DNA of 64,000 nucleotides from Desulfovibrio sp. JC022 (GTDB taxonomy: Bacteria > Desulfobacterota > Desulfovibrionia > Desulfovibrionales > Desulfovibrionaceae): positions 124,001 to 188,000 of the forward strand of contig NZ_VOPZ01000004.1 of assembly GCF_010470665.1 (NCBI RefSeq), in the 5' to 3' direction. The stretch's first letter is position 1; each line of letters opens with the position of its first letter. The notes under the pieces were generated by a model. That model ran no database searches and was not told the origin of the DNA. It was given only the letters and a program-made list of their open reading frames with translations. Made by a program: the position numbers and the translations under genes. This document shows, piece after piece, positions 35,341-44,063 of this stretch.

Positions 35341-36777
35341 ATGCGCAAGAACTTACTCTTGATAATAATGTTGTCGTTCATGATCTTTCTTGGATCTGGT
35401 TGTGCAAAAAAAGTAAAGATCAATCTCCTGCAACCGGGAGAAATAAAAATCACCGGAATCAGTAAAATTTCGGTGATTCCATTCAATACCATTAAACCAA
35501 ACTTTGCAGCAGGAAAATACGCAGCATCTCCACGTGTTTGCACTCTTGCACGTCGCTGTCTTACTGACAAATTATACAATGAACCATACTTTCAATTGGT
35601 TGATCTGGACATTGAAAAACAGCTGACTAAAATTAATAAAGGAGCAAAACCTACACATCGCTTGGACGGCATTCTTTACGGACAGGTATGGTGGCAGGTT
35701 TCTGATGAATATGAAAACTTCACTCCAAGCAAAATCACTTTGGATAAGTGGCGAATGGTTGATTATGTATGCGGAACAAAGGATGACGGATCCCCAAGAT
35801 ACTGTTCCACAAAAGTAACCACTCAAAACCGAGATGAGTTCTTCAAATCTCATTACCGAGCAGTTACAGCCAGTCTGATGCTGAGCCTTTCCGTATACCG
35901 GATTACTCCCAATGGAAAAATAGACAAGGTGGCTCAAGTTTTTGAAGTTGCAAGAGAGCCGGCAATTATCCGTAACGGAGCATATTCAACAGATCTGGAA
36001 ATTATCGGCTTCGAAAAAATGAAAGACAGATCCGCGACTCTAAAGACCACTGAAGGCCTCGATCTTTCTTCACTGTCATCCCTCTCGTCACTGTCGTCCT
36101 TGTTTGGCAAACCGGATACGATACAAAAAAAATCAAATCTTGATGTCAATGTGACCAATAACAATGACAGTATCCCGGCAAAACTACATATGAAAAACGC
36201 CCTTGCCCATACCGCGAGTGGAAGATTACGCGATGTTATTCAACCGCATTTCGAATCATTCGATATACAAATGCATGGCAAGGATAAAAAAACTCAAACT
36301 CTTTTCATTACCCAAGCATATAATGGGCTTTCCAAATATTTAGCCTTGAAAATTGCTGACAAGAACACAGACTTGGCTGATACCCTCCTTGAGGACTTAA
36401 CCTTTGAGGAAGTTGCTCAGGAGGTTCTTTTAAGACAGATGCAGGCCGAGCATACAGCTCGGCAACAGGAACTGCCTCAAGAAGAACGCCAGCCTTTCAC
36501 TGCGCCCTCTGCAAATGAACTCTCGGAAGACGCAAAGGATTATCTGGATGGTATGACCAGTGATATATACAATCTGGCACTGACCCTTGAAGGATTGGGA
36601 GATTTCGAAAGATCCCTTGAGATATACCGTTATGCATTCACTGAGTATGAAAATACCGATCAGGATATGGCTGACGGAATCGGACGTTGTTCACTAGCTC
36701 TGGATATGGTCGCCAGAGTAGATGAAGCCACAGGAGCAAAAGAAGACGCCCAAAGCATGACCAGACTTAAGAAATAG
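35341..36777 (+). CDS. Lipoprotein with Ser-Ser-Leu repeat, fourth gene of the envelope cluster
   Basis: This 478-residue lipoprotein has lipobox LGSGC near residue 20. The N-terminal domain (ITGISKISVIPFNTIKPNFA, then a helix CTLARRCLTDKLYNEPYFQL followed by VDLD) looks like a CsgG-type domain. A region with YVCGTKDDGSPRYCST holds a cysteine pair. Residues 243-254 are four Ser-Ser-Leu units written with different codons, probably a linker. The C-terminal half is helical with TPR-like IYNLALTLEGLGDFERSLEI near 416-435. The ATG abuts the previous stop with GGAG 6 bp upstream. Function unknown; best guess is part of an envelope complex with its neighbours. Confidence 0.75.
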   Translation: MRKNLLLIIMLSFMIFLGSGCAKKVKINLLQPGEIKITGISKISVIPFNTIKPNFAAGKYAASPRVCTLARRCLTDKLYNEPYFQLVDLDIEKQLTKINKGAKPTHRLDGILYGQVWWQVSDEYENFTPSKITLDKWRMVDYVCGTKDDGSPRYCSTKVTTQNRDEFFKSHYRAVTASLMLSLSVYRITPNGKIDKVAQVFEVAREPAIIRNGAYSTDLEIIGFEKMKDRSATLKTTEGLDLSSLSSLSSLSSLFGKPDTIQKKSNLDVNVTNNNDSIPAKLHMKNALAHTASGRLRDVIQPHFESFDIQMHGKDKKTQTLFITQAYNGLSKYLALKIADKNTDLADTLLEDLTFEEVAQEVLLRQMQAEHTARQQELPQEERQPFTAPSANELSEDAKDYLDGMTSDIYNLALTLEGLGDFERSLEIYRYAFTEYENTDQDMADGIGRCSLALDMVARVDEATGAKEDAQSMTRLKK

Positions 36778-36786
36778 GAGAACATC

Positions 36787-38052
36787 GTGATTCGCCGGTT
36801 ATCATCGATAACAATCATACTCATAGCAGTAGCGTTTCTGTTGACAACAATAAAAATCGGACACGCCTATGAAGACGTAGGTGTGTCCGTAACAATAAAG
36901 GGCAAACGCAGCTTCAAGGCCAAGAAAGCCGCAAAAATGAAAGCCCAGAAACAAGCCATAACCAATTACTTAAAACGGGTAAGTCCTGCTGCGGTTGGCA
37001 GCTCATGCGAAAAGCAGTTACTGGATGACCGTGCGGTTTTGATTCAACGTGTTACAGCTCAAGGATTTGCCCAGTTGGACAATGCTTTCGAAGCATCCTA
37101 TCTGGTCAGAATTGATGATGAAAAACTCAACTACAGATTAGAAGAGTTGGGCTGTGGTTCCCAATCCGGAGCCGCTGAAGTAGTAATGCTGATAATGGAA
37201 GAACCGCCGACCAAAGGCGATATAGCCATGATCCTGAACTCTGCCGATGCTTCAGGAACTCGCAAACTTAGAGGACTGGGGCCATTTGTCATCTTCTACA
37301 CATCATATCAGCGAGCCATCAGGGACAGCATTATTGAAGGAGCCAACCGGGAAGGCTTGAAACTGACCCGTTTGGACACAATCAGCGATTTTCAACGGAT
37401 GAAAATGTCCAATGACGACCCGTTGGTAGGCGTATACTTTGATAATGACACGGAAGAATTTGCTATCAATAGACGACTTACCAGTATCGTTAAAAACAAA
37501 TTCGCAGCGAAAAACACAATCATTCTCTATTACCGGATCGCCTCATTGTATTTTGACCAGGTCAGCAGAAAACTGAGCGTGACCCTGTCCATCTCCCTGC
37601 ATGACCTGAATTCAGGTGAAACAAAATCTGTCGGAAGTCAGGAATTTGTATCCATGATTCCAGAAGGACAGCCGGGGCTTGCTATTCGTGACGGCCTTGC
37701 TGATGTGGCGTCCAATGCAGCGTCCTTATTGATGAACCGAGCCAAAAAAGAAGCAAGACGAATGAGTTCCATGGCTCAAGCTAAAACACGAAGCGTAAAT
37801 CCCTCCACTGCCAACGTGTATGTAAAACTCAATTCAAAACGGACCATGTACAATCTGAAAAAGAAACTTTCAGACAATATGGTACAAAACAGCCGCATTG
37901 ATGGCGAGAATCTTGTAATTTCACTTGCCGCAGGCGTAACATCTGATGAATTTGTATTCGAAAGATTGCTGGCTGTACTTGAAGGGATGGGCATAAACAT
38001 CCCCGATAAGAATATTCAGTTTAAAGAATCTAAGTGTTTTATTGAACAATAA
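36787..38052 (+). CDS. Secreted CsgG/FlgT-like protein, fifth gene of the envelope cluster
   Basis: This 421-residue protein starts at GTG after AGGAG and has a signal peptide ending near HAYED. The mature N-terminus (VGVSVTIKGKRSFKAKKAAK and KAQKQAITNYLKRV) resembles the small N-terminal domains of FlgT/LPP20-like proteins. The middle (about 125-330) has IIEGANREGLKLTRLDTISD and TLSISLHDLNSGETKS, typical of CsgG-like folds. The C-terminal domain (STANVYVKLNSKRTMYNLKK then LLAVLEGMGI) may be the same alpha/beta domain as the end of the first cluster protein. Nine bp separate it from the previous gene and a strong terminator follows, closing the operon. Confidence 0.7.
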   Translation: MIRRLSSITIILIAVAFLLTTIKIGHAYEDVGVSVTIKGKRSFKAKKAAKMKAQKQAITNYLKRVSPAAVGSSCEKQLLDDRAVLIQRVTAQGFAQLDNAFEASYLVRIDDEKLNYRLEELGCGSQSGAAEVVMLIMEEPPTKGDIAMILNSADASGTRKLRGLGPFVIFYTSYQRAIRDSIIEGANREGLKLTRLDTISDFQRMKMSNDDPLVGVYFDNDTEEFAINRRLTSIVKNKFAAKNTIILYYRIASLYFDQVSRKLSVTLSISLHDLNSGETKSVGSQEFVSMIPEGQPGLAIRDGLADVASNAASLLMNRAKKEARRMSSMAQAKTRSVNPSTANVYVKLNSKRTMYNLKKKLSDNMVQNSRIDGENLVISLAAGVTSDEFVFERLLAVLEGMGINIPDKNIQFKESKCFIEQ

Positions 38053-38072
38053 AACCGTAGTAAAATTAACGC

Positions 38073-38110
38073 AAAAAAATCCCCGGACAAAACATCCGGG
38101 GATTTTTTTT
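38073..38110. terminator. Bidirectional terminator ending the envelope cluster
   Basis: AAAAAAATCCCCGGA (38073-38087) pairs with TCCGGGGATTTTTTT (38095-38109) between two converging genes, with A and T runs on both sides. Confidence 0.93.
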
Positions 38111-38130
38111 AGCGGATATTTTGATATTAA

Positions 38131-39351
38131 TTACCAATTGATCTGCACAGGTTTTGAACTGCCGGGATCGGATAGGGTTCCAGCTGTACTGCTGTCCTGC
38201 TCCAAGATAACTCCGAGGGCTGAGGGTTGGGAGTTCTGTTGTTCAAAAAAAACTTTAAAATTCTTCGAATTAATTGCCGTTCTGCGCTTATAAAATCGCA
38301 CGACGGCATTCTTCATATTACACTTAACTAAACCGTTATATTCATCTGTGGAGTAATATGGATCTAAATGTGCATTCATATCAAAGTTTTTTTCAGTTCC
38401 GATCTCTTCGGCTCTTCCTGGACTTGGCATATAATCAATATCTCTTAACGCAACATCAATAACATTTCCCCTGATAGCTATTTTATGAAACTTGTAACTA
38501 AGCTGATTACAAGTTTTAAACAAGCAGGCACGTTCAAGCCATCTCTTATAGCGGTCTTCATTTTTATCATCAGAGTTAAATTTTACAGGAAAATATTCGT
38601 AATCAAAATTAACTGAGCTTGACCGTAGTCCCAATGCTAAGTCTGGCTTGTGATAAATTCTATGTTCTCGCTCCTCTTCATCTCCATCCCACTCATGTCC
38701 ATTCCTTTTAAAAAGAAAAACCCTTACCTCAACATCATATAGATAAAACTCATCGCCTTCCCATGCTCCGGAATACAATGTTTTGTACAACCGCTCCGCG
38801 GCATCAGCACGTATAGCCATCTCTAAAAAATTTCTGGCAGCTCCCTTAATTTCACCAAAACCTGTTGGGTTTTCAAGTATAGCATCAACCGTGTCCTTAA
38901 CAATATCAACTTTACTAATATGTAAACTATCAGAATATAAGTTCCAAAGTTTATTCCAACCGTATATTTTGCCGATTTTATCGATTATTTCTTGCCTATA
39001 TGGATAAGTATTGTTGATGACCTTATGCAATAGACTCGGCTTAATGGGGTTCTGTTTCTGATCATGGACAGCTTCTTTAATTGCAGCAGCCACCTTTCCT
39101 AGATATTTTTCTTTATCCGGCCTCACATTATTACTCATCTCATACCGCGCAGTATCATGCATTCGATCCAGCCTTACCCTAAGAGTATCATGAAAAAATC
39201 TAGCTTCCTTATCTGTGATCGAAGTTAGTGCCGTATAATGATTTCCTGAATCCGTTTTTAAAATATAAGAAACAAAATCTTCCTTGGCTTCAACAAAGCT
39301 CACTCCCCAAACATTTAGTAATAAAAAAAGGATAAAAACATTAATTCGCAT
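38131..39351 (-). CDS. Secreted protein of unknown function, convergent with the envelope cluster
   Basis: This protein of about 406 residues has a signal peptide (MRINVFILFLLLNVWGVSFV ending near EAK). ATG 39351 is preceded by AAGGAG at 6 bp; an in-frame TTG at 39357 adds two residues and is less likely. The mature part is helical to about 190 (DKEARFFHDTLRVRLDRMHD), then beta-rich and charged with a cysteine pair (RACLFKTCNQL near 285). The C-terminus is proline/serine rich. I do not recognise it. Its codon use and low GC match the neighbouring secreted-protein genes, so it may belong to the same acquired block. Confidence 0.7.
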   Translation of the reverse strand: MRINVFILFLLLNVWGVSFVEAKEDFVSYILKTDSGNHYTALTSITDKEARFFHDTLRVRLDRMHDTARYEMSNNVRPDKEKYLGKVAAAIKEAVHDQKQNPIKPSLLHKVINNTYPYRQEIIDKIGKIYGWNKLWNLYSDSLHISKVDIVKDTVDAILENPTGFGEIKGAARNFLEMAIRADAAERLYKTLYSGAWEGDEFYLYDVEVRVFLFKRNGHEWDGDEEEREHRIYHKPDLALGLRSSSVNFDYEYFPVKFNSDDKNEDRYKRWLERACLFKTCNQLSYKFHKIAIRGNVIDVALRDIDYMPSPGRAEEIGTEKNFDMNAHLDPYYSTDEYNGLVKCNMKNAVVRFYKRRTAINSKNFKVFFEQQNSQPSALGVILEQDSSTAGTLSDPGSSKPVQINW

Positions 39352-39406
39352 CTCCAACTCCTTATATTATTTCAGCACAAATTCCATAACAGGCAACTGA
39401 CTAGGG

Positions 39407-39442
39407 TTCAAGGACTTAAGAAGAAACTCTTAAGTCCTTTTT
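39407..39442 (+). repeat. Right copy of the tRNA-Val terminator hairpin
   Basis: The stem AAGGACTTAAGA/TCTTAAGTCCTT followed by six T's repeats the hairpin after tRNA-Val (31958-31995) with two differences in about 36 positions, in the same orientation. No tRNA gene lies beside this copy. On the plus strand nothing upstream needs a terminator, as the adjacent gene is read away from it. Confidence 0.75.
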
Positions 39443-39586
39443 TCATATGGGGGACTCTGTCGGGTAACCAGAAATTTACCCACCTCGCCTCTACACCATT
39501 CTCCCTTTCCCGGTTTACCCGCCCTTAATAAAAAGATATACTTGATTTAAGTGGAAGACCGCCCAAAGAAAATCAGGAAAGTCAAA

Positions 39587-42500
39587 ATGTTTGCAGAAAA
39601 AGATCACTTCAGAGAACTTTTCGAACAGTTCAAGAAGCATCTGAGTCACGACAACTACGATGCTATCAACGAACTGGTCGGAAGCCCGCAATGGTTAAAC
39701 TTAAGATTTAAAAAGGCTAACCGGGCAGCTGAAGTGGAGCTTCCGGCAATCTTGTACTCCATGGACCGAGTAAGAGATATTCTTGACGCAAAGCAAGGCT
39801 CCATAGCTGAAGCATGTACCATCTTCGGTAGCAATATCTGGAATTACATAGGCCATAAAGACAAGCTGAAACTCGAAGAACAGTTTTGCGCCCAAGTCAG
39901 CGATATTCTGGACGACATGTCCAATACCGGACGTTCGGGGCTGGCTGTGAGCCGCTTGCAACAGGAACTGAAGTATCTGGATGCAAACTTGGATCTCAAG
40001 GAAAGAATGGAGAGAATCCTTCAGGAGTATCAAGAGATCAGAAGCAGGCGGGATGATCTTATTCTGAAAAAGAAAGAACTGATAGAGTTCCTGATCAAAA
40101 ATGAAAACTACGATGAAGCGGAATCTGTTCTGAAGGATATTATCACGACCTACGGCAGCGAAATAGAAAGCCTCAAAAACCTTTCATCGGAAATAGCCCT
40201 GCTTAAACTCAGAATTGAAAATGAAAGAAAAAGACTTCTGCTTGACGGAAAATCACTGCAACAGCGGGTTAAACAACTAAGCGCAACAACCTCATATTTA
40301 AGTCTTGAAGAACTGGAAACTCTAAGGAGCGACCTGTTTGATTTTGTAAAACTTAACCCGGAGATGCCGGCTGCCCGCAGACTGGAGCAGGAATTCCTAA
40401 GCAAAACCAAGAGATACCTGCTCGGCAAGACCCTGCACATAAACGAAACTTTAGGGCCGGACGAAGCAGTGAAATGGTTTACCGAATACGTGCTGACATC
40501 TAATTTTGCCTCGAGTTTCAGTAACCTCTCTGAATATCCTGAGCTTAAAGCCGTGTTTCGTAGCTGTTTTGAATCAAGCCTAAAAAAAATCAAAACAAAA
40601 ACAACTGCCCTGCTCTTTGACGATACCCTTGCGGAACTAAGCCGCTTCGACCACCGAACCTGCTCACTTTATTCACTGGAAGAAGCCGGGCGCAGATCAA
40701 AACTACACGACCGAATAGAAAGATTCAGGAACAGCACACGGGACATCCACAACGAAAAAGAGTTGCTTGACGAACTATGCATTGCAGTTGATGCATATGA
40801 AGGATCTCCCCTTTCGGAACTGCGCACTGAACGTGGCGACAAGTTGGCCGCCATGCTGAGCGTCATCAATACCCCCTACCATGATTTGTCCTCCCCGGAC
40901 CTTGCCACAGCTATTTCCGAACTGGAAACAATCAGCAAGGCTGACGATGGCAGAGTTGGACGGGAAGCCGAAAAAAAAATTAGAACATTGCAGACCGAAA
41001 AGCTTCGCATTGAAGCCTCAAGGGCCCGCATGGATCAGGACCTGCACCGCGAACAGCAATGCCTGCTCCAACTACTGGCCCTGCACCCTAACGATACAGA
41101 TTCAGCAAAACGGCTGTCCGCGGTAAGAAATGAATACCGTACTCAGAATCAAACCTTTGAAAAAGGTAAACAAGAACTTTCTGAGCACCAGCTGAACAAA
41201 GCCATCTCTTCCCTTTCCGCTGTTACCGATATCAATCTCAGCTCAGAAGCAGCACAGCTTCTTAAACAAGCACGCTCCGACGCAGAGCTATACAACAATC
41301 AGGCTCGCAAGATTTTACCGGAGCTTGATTATGCAACCACATACCCACTGGCAGAAGCAACAGATGCGGATCTTTCAACTATGCGGGAAAGCCTCTCGCT
41401 ACTGAATGAATCATTCAAGGATTCACCAGTGATAGAAGAACGGCTGGAAATGGTTAAAATGGAACGATCCATACGCAACAAAATCCTGACCATTTCGGAA
41501 CTACGGCAGGAATACGGTAATAACATAACAGCCCTGCTGGATCAGGATGTCGTGACTGAATCTTTAAAAAAACACGGCACCCATCCACACATGTCCAAGG
41601 AAATAAATCTATTGGCATCGGCCATACAAGATTCATATATTGCACAAACAGAGAACAAAGAACTTCACAAAGCCCGCAGCCTGTACAGAAAATTCCTGAA
41701 ACTCCCCGCTGATGCATTTAAAAGGGATTACCTGAGCTTTGCCGAAAACGACCCGCTGCATATATCCAGACTGGAGCGCGATCTCGAAGAAGCCGGACAA
41801 CAGGCACGCTTCGCTATCATGGAATTGGAAAAATTGCGTCTCCCGGAGGGAGCTGCATATATAAAAAAAGCTTCAGCCATATGCTCTGACTTACCTCAAC
41901 TTATCTCGGCCATGGATATGCGTGAAAGAATCGCCGAGGGTCAGGAAATTATGTTCAGAGTGGACCGTAATCTAGACTCTCCGGCCGACATGTCGGACAC
42001 ACAGCTTGAAGAGCTATCCTCCGAACTTGACCGGGCGGCACGTCTCCTTCCGGCAGAAGGCAATCTAAGACTGCTTAACCTGAAATATGGATCCATCTCC
42101 GATTATAGACGCATGGTCACCGAGCAAACAGGGATCAAAGGGAGAATGCTGCTGCATATCGTCAACAGGGGGGGATATTTGATACTTATGGATGAATCTT
42201 ATTTCGGAAACCGCAAGGCAGCTGAAAATCACAACGCCATTGCGCTGACTGCACCGATGATCAAAGAAAAACATGCCAAAATATCCTTCATTGATGATAT
42301 TCCTGTACTGGAATCAATTGATGGAAAATTAACAGTCAACGGAAAAAAATGCGACAAACTGAGTCTGAACAAGGGTGACGAATTGAAACTCGGGCTGAAC
42401 TTCAGATGCAGAGTTGATGCCGCAGACAGCAACGCCCTTGTACTCACACCGCATGTCGCATCCCAAATTGCATCTGCATCGCAGATAAAATCCATCGTTC

Positions 42501-42703
42501 TGATTAACCGTCGCCTGCTTTTCTCCGCAGACAACTCCGGACATATAAAAATTCCGCAATTGCACCACCAGTTCGAACTGCTCCGCTCGGATAACTCTTT
42601 GCAATTGTACAGCAAAGACGGCAACAAAGAGATTAAGCCCGGCGCAGAAATAACCCTTCAGGAAAGCAACGTATCGTTCACCTTCAACAGCGAGGTGAGA
42701 TAA
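39587..42703 (+). CDS. Large helical protein with C-terminal FHA-like domain
   Basis: This cytoplasmic protein of about 1038 residues has no signal peptide. ATG 39587 follows AGGAAAG at 5 bp; an in-frame GTG at 39551 lacks a ribosome site. Most of it (to about 850) is helical with coiled-coil-like stretches (LIEFLIKNENYDEAESVLKD, KQELSEHQLNKAISSLSAV). Near 870-960 it has an FHA-like pattern: GGYLILMDESYFGNR, then IALTAPMIKEKHAKISF, then KLTVNGKKCDKLSLNKGDEL. The His and Asn of FHA domains are kept, while the usual Ser before His is Glu-Lys. FHA domains bind phosphothreonine, matching the PP2C phosphatase and Ser/Thr kinase encoded downstream. It is probably a scaffold or reader. Confidence 0.7.
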   Translation: MFAEKDHFRELFEQFKKHLSHDNYDAINELVGSPQWLNLRFKKANRAAEVELPAILYSMDRVRDILDAKQGSIAEACTIFGSNIWNYIGHKDKLKLEEQFCAQVSDILDDMSNTGRSGLAVSRLQQELKYLDANLDLKERMERILQEYQEIRSRRDDLILKKKELIEFLIKNENYDEAESVLKDIITTYGSEIESLKNLSSEIALLKLRIENERKRLLLDGKSLQQRVKQLSATTSYLSLEELETLRSDLFDFVKLNPEMPAARRLEQEFLSKTKRYLLGKTLHINETLGPDEAVKWFTEYVLTSNFASSFSNLSEYPELKAVFRSCFESSLKKIKTKTTALLFDDTLAELSRFDHRTCSLYSLEEAGRRSKLHDRIERFRNSTRDIHNEKELLDELCIAVDAYEGSPLSELRTERGDKLAAMLSVINTPYHDLSSPDLATAISELETISKADDGRVGREAEKKIRTLQTEKLRIEASRARMDQDLHREQQCLLQLLALHPNDTDSAKRLSAVRNEYRTQNQTFEKGKQELSEHQLNKAISSLSAVTDINLSSEAAQLLKQARSDAELYNNQARKILPELDYATTYPLAEATDADLSTMRESLSLLNESFKDSPVIEERLEMVKMERSIRNKILTISELRQEYGNNITALLDQDVVTESLKKHGTHPHMSKEINLLASAIQDSYIAQTENKELHKARSLYRKFLKLPADAFKRDYLSFAENDPLHISRLERDLEEAGQQARFAIMELEKLRLPEGAAYIKKASAICSDLPQLISAMDMRERIAEGQEIMFRVDRNLDSPADMSDTQLEELSSELDRAARLLPAEGNLRLLNLKYGSISDYRRMVTEQTGIKGRMLLHIVNRGGYLILMDESYFGNRKAAENHNAIALTAPMIKEKHAKISFIDDIPVLESIDGKLTVNGKKCDKLSLNKGDELKLGLNFRCRVDAADSNALVLTPHVASQIASASQIKSIVLINRRLLFSADNSGHIKIPQLHHQFELLRSDNSLQLYSKDGNKEIKPGAEITLQESNVSFTFNSEVR

Positions 42704-42704
42704 A

Positions 42705-43301
42705 GTGAACGGAACCTACCTCAAAATATTCATCATCACTCTGACGCTACTCTACGCCCTGCCCGCTTCAGCCGCGTCCAAGCTTGATGTCCGCAGCTCC
42801 AAACTTCTTGAAGAGGCAGCCCAGTCAGCAGTCATGGTCATAAATACGGAAAGCATCTTCCTGCTCGGTAATGAGGATATCCGGCTCAAAGTATCCGGTC
42901 CTTTCCCGGAACTGGAATCAATTCTGCTGGCAAACATGGCCGATTCTTCCAACAGATACGATTTTTCAGCGAACGGAACCCACACCCTACACGTTAAATC
43001 CAGCATTCACGAGAGCGGATTTTTCAAGCAGCCTCATGTGCGCATAAAAATATTTCTCAAAGCAACAGACCAGAAAGGGCGCATAATCTGGAGTGATCAA
43101 ATATGGTCACCCAAACTGCGCGATTTCAGCCTGCTAAGCAACTGGCTTTTCGGCCTTTTGGCCGGATCATTCCTGATACTGTTTTTTTATATTATCCCCT
43201 CGGCAGGCTACAAACTGGACCTGCCGAAAACGACACGGGTAACCCTGAAAGTCATTGTCTTTGTAACGTTCAGTGCAGCTATAATTTATTATTTGCTGTA
43301 A
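42705..43301 (+). CDS. Small membrane protein of the kinase/phosphatase cluster
   Basis: This 198-residue protein starts at GTG (GAGGTGA at 6 bp, inside the previous gene's end). It has an N-terminal signal or anchor (IFIITLTLLYALPASAASK), a periplasmic domain of about 120 residues (QSAVMVINTESIFLLGNEDI.. IHESGFFKQPHVRIKIFLKA) and two C-terminal membrane helices (LLAGSFLILFFYIIPSAG and VIVFVTFSAAIIYYLL). One base separates it from the FHA-like gene and 25 bp from the phosphatase gene. It could link the cytoplasmic phospho-signalling proteins to the envelope. The family is unknown to me. Confidence 0.7.
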   Translation: MNGTYLKIFIITLTLLYALPASAASKLDVRSSKLLEEAAQSAVMVINTESIFLLGNEDIRLKVSGPFPELESILLANMADSSNRYDFSANGTHTLHVKSSIHESGFFKQPHVRIKIFLKATDQKGRIIWSDQIWSPKLRDFSLLSNWLFGLLAGSFLILFFYIIPSAGYKLDLPKTTRVTLKVIVFVTFSAAIIYYLL

Positions 43302-43326
43302 TTATTTCCGGCAGGAAGGACTTGGG

Positions 43327-44058
43327 ATGAAAATCAAACACACCGAATTTACCCATCAGGGGACCAGAAATGAAAATCAGGACCGGCTGCTTTGTATCAA
43401 CCGGGATGAAAACGGTTCCAGCTGTGCTCTTTTCGCAGTCGTGGATGGCATGGGAGGATTATCGGACGGAGCTGAAACAGCTCAAGAGGTCAAAAATTCT
43501 CTTAAAATGGCTTATACCGAGATCATGGATTCCCCGAACCGTCTGGAAGAACTTCAGAATGTACTGCACAGGGCCAACATCAGGATAAATGAATCAAAAC
43601 AGTCCCGACGGGGTGCTACCTGCTCCGCGCTGTGGCTGGAAAAAGACAAATATTTCATAGCCCATACCGGCGACACACGCATATTCAGCATCAACAGCAA
43701 CAAAACCGAACTACTCACTGAAGACCAGAACATTGCTTTCACAATGTATTCAATGGGCCGCAAAACTTACGAAGAATACCTTAGCGGCGGCGGACACAAC
43801 AGACTGCTTTCATTTGTGGGTATGGGAAAAAAAATGAAACTGCAGGGCTTTGAAGGAAGAACAATGCGGGGAGATATATTCCTGCTCTGTTCGGACGGAT
43901 TGAACCAGTTTCTACAATTGAAAAGCGTGGAAGAACTGGGCAGAAAGGCGTTGCAGCAGAATGATCCCTATCAATATCTCCTGCAACACCTGAAAGAAAC
44001 GGTAATTCCTGACAGGTCTGAAGATAACGTCAGCTGGATATGCCTTCAGGTCACATAG
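43327..44058 (+). CDS. PP2C-type Ser/Thr protein phosphatase
   Basis: This 243-residue cytoplasmic metal-dependent phosphatase removes phosphate from Ser/Thr. Motifs in order: THQGTRNENQDRLL near 10-23, the metal-binding FAVVDGMGGLSDG near 36-48, GATCSALWL near 97, IAHTGDTRIF near 111-120, FLLCSDGLNQF near 183-193 and the last metal Asp in RSEDNVSWI near 232-240. All metal ligands expected of PP2C/PPM enzymes are present. The ATG follows AGGAAGGACTTGG. It is last of three same-strand genes and converges, 5 bp away, with the Ser/Thr kinase gene it presumably opposes. Confidence 0.92.
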   Translation: MKIKHTEFTHQGTRNENQDRLLCINRDENGSSCALFAVVDGMGGLSDGAETAQEVKNSLKMAYTEIMDSPNRLEELQNVLHRANIRINESKQSRRGATCSALWLEKDKYFIAHTGDTRIFSINSNKTELLTEDQNIAFTMYSMGRKTYEEYLSGGGHNRLLSFVGMGKKMKLQGFEGRTMRGDIFLLCSDGLNQFLQLKSVEELGRKALQQNDPYQYLLQHLKETVIPDRSEDNVSWICLQVT

Positions 44059-44063
44059 TTATA

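Noticed and set aside
31878-39442. Classical tRNA-integrated phage or ICE
   Set aside because: The repeated segment starts after the tRNA CCA end rather than within the tRNA, and no integrase or phage gene lies between the copies.
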